Shown here piece by piece: positions 30,202 through 33,915 of a stretch of DNA of 33,915 bases (positions are counted from its first letter, which is position 1; every line of letters starts with the position of its first letter). The translations under genes were made by a program, and so were the position numbers. The stretch lies in NCBI GenBank assembly GCA_016286665.1, contig JAEETX010000023.1:1-33915 (forward strand), read 5' to 3'. The notes below the pieces were generated by a model, which did not search any database, was not told the DNA's origin, and worked only from the letters and a program-made list of their open reading frames with translations. This DNA comes from Oscillospiraceae bacterium. GTDB lineage: Bacteria > Bacillota > Clostridia > Oscillospirales > Oscillospiraceae.

Positions 30202-32259
30202 ATGAGCTATACGGCGCTGGCGCAGATGCGCGCAAGGAACGAGACGCTTTTCGGGCCGGGGGTCGGCCCCCTGCCGCCGGAGAAGCACTATGACCCGGCG
30301 GACCGGTCCCTGAAGGCTTCCGCCCTGCGCTTCCTCCACGAGCGCTGCGAGGGCCTTCGCTTCGACGAAGAGCAGACGGCGGCGGAAGCGGCTTCCGGCG
30401 CTTACCGGGGGTCGAGCCTCCTGCCGGGGCAGATCCCCTACGCCATGCAGATGGACCTGGACCGCCTCTGCCTGGAGCGGGAGCTGGAGCGGTTCATCGA
30501 CTCCGGCGCGGCGGAGGACGCCTACAACGTCTATTATTGCTATCTGGAGATGTTCTTCGGCCGCTACGGCAAATCCAAGCGGATGGTGGAGCTGCTGTCG
30601 GAATTCGAATCCAACGGGAGCTCTCTCCTCATGAAGCACCGGGACCACTATTCCCACTCCGTCTATGTCTTCGCCCTGGGGCTGGCGCTTTACGATTCCA
30701 GCAGCGCTTACCGCGCCGCCTTTCGGCGCTTCTACGGCTTCGGCTCCCACAGCGAGGCGGACCGGGCCGCCGCCTGCCGCTTTCTGGAATTCTGGGGTCT
30801 GACCTCCCTTTTCCACGACATCGGCTATCCCTTCGAGCTGCCCTTCGAGCAGGTGATGTCCTATTTCGAGGTGGCCGGCCAGGAGCGGGGCCGGGGAAGT
30901 CTTTTCCTCGCCTATCGGGGCGTGGACGCCCTCATCGCCCTGGGGGACGGGGCCAGGGCGCGGTTCGAGACCCTCTACGGCCGACGCTTCTCCAACGCGG
31001 AGGAGCTGCTCGCCGCTTCCGTCACGGCGAAGCTTGGGAAAGCCTACGGCTTCACGGAGGAATCCATTCTCCGGACGATCCGCGACAAGCCCGGCAGGCC
31101 CGATTCCTTCGGCTACTATATGGACCACGCCTATTTCAGCGCCGCCCGCCTTTACCGGGAGCTGGAAAGCGCCCTGGGGGCGGAAAAGCTCACGGAAATG
31201 CACGTGGACGCCCTGACGGCGATCCTGCTGCACAACAGCCTTTTCAAATTCGCCGTCTCCTTCTACAAGGACGAGGAAAAGCGCAAGGCCCCCCTGCCCA
31301 TGGACCTCCACCCCCTGGCCTGGCTGCTGATGCTCTGCGACGAACTCCAGTGCTGGGACCGCACGGCCTATGGGCGCAATTCCCGGACGGAGCTGCACCC
31401 CATGGCGGCGGACTTCGATTTCACCGGCGGCAGCATCCGGGCCGTCTACCATTTCGACCGGGAGGAGCAGGAGAAGATCGACGCCTACCGCCTCCGCTAC
31501 CGGGAATGGGAGGCCGGGGGAAGGCAGGGGAAGGCCCCCCGGCTGAAGGCTTACAGCGACATGGCGGAAAAGGAGCGGCGCTTCCTCACCGACATCGAAC
31601 GGATCGTGGACACCGCCCCGGTCCCCCTCGCCGCGGCGGTGGACACCCGGCAGGCGGAACGGAAAAGCAAGCACACCTATCTGTCCCAGAGCAGCTTCCT
31701 GCACCTGTTCGACTTCGCCGTGGCCCTGAACGCCCGGTATGCCTACGAGGGGCGGGAGAAGGACGTGGACGGCGCCCGGCTGGAGGCGGAATTCGAGGCC
31801 CTTTCCCTGGAATACCAGCTCTCCAACCTGAACCAGGCCAAGGGCTTCGCCCGTTATCTGGACGCCCTGGACTGCTTCTACACGGACCGGCCCGTGGACT
31901 ATGACCTGATCCCCGCCTTCACGGAAAAGCAGACGGCGATCTTCGCCCCCATGGAGCATGAGCGCTGGGTGCGGGAGCACATCTCCATGGCCTGGCAGAA
32001 GGGGGACCTGTATGAGACCGCGCCCCTCCCGCCGGCGCTCCTGCGGCAGTACGGCGATGAGCCGGCCGCGCGGAAGGCCCTGCGGGAACAGCTGCGCATG
32101 CACAAGCTGACCATGGAGGGCGACCCTGCGGAGGCGGAGATATTCGCCCACTATGCCGCCCTCTCCGAAGCGGACCAGGGCAAGGACTACAAGCCCTTCA
32201 ACAGCATGCTGAAGCTCGTCAGAAAGTTCGACGGTCTGCGCATCTATTCCCTGAACTGA
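30202..32259 (+). CDS. HD-domain phosphohydrolase with probable C-terminal RyR domain
   Basis: A 685-residue cytoplasmic protein. The HD metal site can be traced: His149 or His152 (HYSHSVYVF), His205-Asp206 (LFHDIGYPF), His309 (DHAYFSA), His344 (LLHNSLF) and Asp380 (LCDELQCWD). HD domains of this type hydrolyse phosphate esters, often cyclic or other signalling nucleotides. The last about 110 residues (MEHERWVREHISMAWQKGD from 584, then DYKPFNSMLKLVRKFDGLRI) resemble the ryanodine-receptor repeat, whose bacterial versions I recall from nucleotide-signalling and conflict proteins. The region 1-145 and the middle (about 400-570) are unrecognised helical segments. Start 30202 follows AGGAGGGA; upstream in-frame codons precede the promoter. 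Monocistronic. The RyR call is tentative. Confidence 0.75.
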   Translation: MSYTALAQMRARNETLFGPGVGPLPPEKHYDPADRSLKASALRFLHERCEGLRFDEEQTAAEAASGAYRGSSLLPGQIPYAMQMDLDRLCLERELERFIDSGAAEDAYNVYYCYLEMFFGRYGKSKRMVELLSEFESNGSSLLMKHRDHYSHSVYVFALGLALYDSSSAYRAAFRRFYGFGSHSEADRAAACRFLEFWGLTSLFHDIGYPFELPFEQVMSYFEVAGQERGRGSLFLAYRGVDALIALGDGARARFETLYGRRFSNAEELLAASVTAKLGKAYGFTEESILRTIRDKPGRPDSFGYYMDHAYFSAARLYRELESALGAEKLTEMHVDALTAILLHNSLFKFAVSFYKDEEKRKAPLPMDLHPLAWLLMLCDELQCWDRTAYGRNSRTELHPMAADFDFTGGSIRAVYHFDREEQEKIDAYRLRYREWEAGGRQGKAPRLKAYSDMAEKERRFLTDIERIVDTAPVPLAAAVDTRQAERKSKHTYLSQSSFLHLFDFAVALNARYAYEGREKDVDGARLEAEFEALSLEYQLSNLNQAKGFARYLDALDCFYTDRPVDYDLIPAFTEKQTAIFAPMEHERWVREHISMAWQKGDLYETAPLPPALLRQYGDEPAARKALREQLRMHKLTMEGDPAEAEIFAHYAALSEADQGKDYKPFNSMLKLVRKFDGLRIYSLN

Positions 32260-32278
32260 TACGGATATGTACTGACCG

Positions 32279-32314
32279 CGGCGCCCCTTCCGGCCAAAGC
32301 CGGAAGGGGCGCCG
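32279..32314. terminator. Hairpin terminator between the HD-RyR and UGSC-like genes
   Basis: Perfect 16-bp stem with CAAA loop in the gap between convergent genes. A loose T-rich stretch (CTTCTTTT, 32323-32330) follows on the plus strand. Confidence 0.75.
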
Positions 32315-32328
32315 GATTTGCGCTTCTT

Positions 32329-33903
32329 TTACCGCCACTTGTCGATGGAGGTGCTGTGGGGGCTGTACTGGCTCCAGCCCTGCACCACGTTGGACCCCTG
32401 GGGGTCTCCCACCACGATGACGTTGATCTGGCCCTTGGCAAAGAGGGGCACCACGCTGTCGTCCGTGACGGGCTTTCCCGTCAGGGGGTCCTCCGTGAAC
32501 CGGGGGGCCCAGCGCTTGCGCTTCAGGTCCCCCACGCGGACGGTGATCTTCCGCCGGAAATAATCCTCGATCTCCTGCCGGGTGGAGCAGCCCTCTCCCT
32601 CCGCCAGCTCCCTGGCCCGCAGGGGGGAGACCAGGATCGTGACCCCGTGGAGCATTTCAAAGGCCTTGATCTCCTCATAAAAATCATCCAGGCTGGGATT
32701 GAGCATGTAATTGCCCACGTGGCTCCAGCCGCCGGTGAGGATGCTCAGAACGCTCTCCCCCTCCTTGAAGCCCAGGGAGGTGGAATAGGGCGCCCAGGGG
32801 CTGGCCTCCTCGTTTTCCGCGAAGGCGAAGGTATAGCAGGAATTGTTGCCCATGACGCCCATGAGGTTCACTCCCACCTCGCTGCCCCCCAGGTTGGTGA
32901 GGGCCAGACGGTGGGCGCGGCCGATGACGGCGTTGGCACGGCCGCCGGGACCCAGGGCGCAGACGGAGTCGTTCATGCCGATCTCCCTGCGGATGGGTCC
33001 GTTGACCACCTGCATGAAGCTGAAGGCATTGGTGGATTTCGCCGTCTGGTGGTGGCGCTGGTCCGTGCCCATGAGCTCGATCATCGCCAGGATGACGGGC
33101 AGATATTCCGGCTTTGCTCCGGCCATGACCGCGGTGATGGCCGCTTTCTCCACGGTGACGATCCTGCCCTCCGGGGCCATCTGGGTGCAGATCACCTCGT
33201 CGGGGGCGTGGGAGGTGCCCTTGAGCATGGCCGCCAGGCGCTCCTCCGTGGGGATGATGACGGGCAGGCCGTCCGTCAGGCCGTTTTCCTGGAAATATTC
33301 CTGCAGCTCGTCCTCCGTGCCCTCGGCGCACCAGCGCGGGGGCTGAGGCGGCGTGTAGGGCCCGCTGACCAGCTCCTCCGCCGTCAGGGGGCGGAACAGC
33401 GCGTCCTCGATGTCCTGCAGCAGGGTTTCCAGGTCCTTTTCGCTGATATCCGCGCAGGGGAATTCCGTCTCCGCCAGGCGGATGCACATGCCCTCCCGCT
33501 CCCGGGAGAGCAGGGCGTCCTGTTCCAGATAGCGGTAGAGGACCACCACGCCGGGGATGCCCGCGCGCTCAATGCTCCGGGCGGGCCAGGTGACGGCGCA
33601 GGCGGTGGTGGAGCAGGAGGGGGCGGCAAAGTACACAAAGGCGTCCGCCTTTTCCTTCATCTCCGACCAGAGCCGCGGGTCGTCAGAGGAATAGCTCATG
33701 CGCGTGCGGTATTCGATGCTCACGCCGGGGTATTTGGCCCGCAGGCGGGCGTCCAGCGCCTTTTCGATCTCCCCGAAGCCGTGGGTATCCCCCGGCCAGG
33801 AATTGATGATGTAGAGCGTCTTCCCTGCCAGGGTGTCCGGCCGCAGGGACAGGGGCGCCCGCTGGATGACGTTGAACAGGCCTCTGGGGTCCAGTGCTTT
33901 CAT
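32329..33903 (-). CDS. UGSC-like (seleno)protein family domain fused to a second unknown domain
   Basis: A 524-residue cytoplasmic protein with two parts. Residues about 25-175 resemble the UGSC family, a redox-like family named for a Sec/Cys-Gly-Ser-Cys motif. At the expected place (after DAFVYFAAP and before ARSIERAGIPGVVV) this protein has C97-S-T-T-A-C102 instead. Residues about 195-524 (DGLPVIIPTEERLAAMLKGT, VEKAAITAVMAGAKPEYLPV, GGRANAVIGRAHRLALTNLG, NVIVVGDPQGSN) match a family I recall next to or fused with UGSC domains, of unknown function. The ATG at 33903 has AAGGAG at 33910-33915, at the window edge. The upstream context is not visible. Catalysis of a C-S or thiol reaction is only a guess. 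Confidence 0.65.
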   Translation of the reverse strand: MKALDPRGLFNVIQRAPLSLRPDTLAGKTLYIINSWPGDTHGFGEIEKALDARLRAKYPGVSIEYRTRMSYSSDDPRLWSEMKEKADAFVYFAAPSCSTTACAVTWPARSIERAGIPGVVVLYRYLEQDALLSREREGMCIRLAETEFPCADISEKDLETLLQDIEDALFRPLTAEELVSGPYTPPQPPRWCAEGTEDELQEYFQENGLTDGLPVIIPTEERLAAMLKGTSHAPDEVICTQMAPEGRIVTVEKAAITAVMAGAKPEYLPVILAMIELMGTDQRHHQTAKSTNAFSFMQVVNGPIRREIGMNDSVCALGPGGRANAVIGRAHRLALTNLGGSEVGVNLMGVMGNNSCYTFAFAENEEASPWAPYSTSLGFKEGESVLSILTGGWSHVGNYMLNPSLDDFYEEIKAFEMLHGVTILVSPLRARELAEGEGCSTRQEIEDYFRRKITVRVGDLKRKRWAPRFTEDPLTGKPVTDDSVVPLFAKGQINVIVVGDPQGSNVVQGWSQYSPHSTSIDKWR

Positions 33904-33915
33904 CGCTTTCTCCTT

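Noticed and set aside
1-33915. Search for tRNA, rRNA, CRISPR, integrase, transposase or phage genes
   Set aside because: None was recognised by eye on either strand; short RNAs could still be missed.

Overview
The window reads as chromosome of a GC-rich (roughly 60-65 % GC by eye) anaerobic Firmicute, most likely a gut Clostridia/Oscillospiraceae-type bacterium. The reasons are two glycyl radical enzymes, AGGAGG-type ribosome binding sites, consensus sigma-A promoters, a YhbD/bactofilin pair, an M3 oligoendopeptidase F, DUF1846/DUF554/DUF1847 proteins and a membrane-anchored serpin. Genus or species cannot be named from the sequence alone. I see no rRNA, tRNA, CRISPR array, integrase, transposase or phage gene. 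The high third-position GC produces many long antisense shadow ORFs, which are left out.

Layout. 1-3063 (minus strand): the start of a MATE transporter, then an ECF sigma factor translationally coupled to a membrane-anchored serpin, then a lone hypothetical gene. 3165-7532 (plus): pepF followed by glycyl radical enzyme 1. 7582-10729 (minus): a GNAT gene, then a glycosyltransferase 2 / O-antigen ligase operon. 10730-11258 is the longest gene-free stretch and holds a promoter, a 291-bp inverted-repeat (MITE-like) element and a palindromic operator. 11259-12418 (plus): yhbD-like regulator and bactofilin. 12674-14932 (minus): a secreted HtrA-like protease with stalk domains. 15134-23813 (plus): a long collinear run of alpha/beta hydrolase, membrane MurF-like ligase, D-Ala-D-Ala ligase, prfB, DUF554, DUF1846 and nicotinate phosphoribosyltransferase, ended by a strong bidirectional terminator. 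23871-25832 (minus): acetoacetyl-CoA synthetase, divergent from 26027-29584 (plus): glycyl radical enzyme 2, a Cys-rich DUF1847 protein and an FlK-like hotdog thioesterase. 29617-30048 (minus): GNAT. 30202-32259 (plus): an HD phosphohydrolase fused to a probable RyR-type domain. 32329-33903 (minus): a UGSC-like two-domain protein.

How the genes may work together. The sigma factor/serpin pair looks like a trans-envelope signalling unit in which the serpin would be the extracellular part of an anti-sigma-like protein. The hydrolase-MurF-Ddl run is peptidoglycan-precursor chemistry, but its MurF-like enzyme carries membrane helices where the UDP-substrate domain normally sits. The second glycyl radical enzyme sits with a CoA ligase on one side and a thioesterase on the other, suggesting a small acid/acyl-CoA circuit around an unknown radical reaction. 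No radical-SAM activase for either glycyl radical enzyme is present in the window.

The most promising candidates for something undescribed are the ECF-serpin unit, the glycyl radical enzyme 2/DUF1847/thioesterase operon, the HD-RyR protein and the UGSC-like fusion. All function statements rest on motifs read by eye and family knowledge; no search was run.
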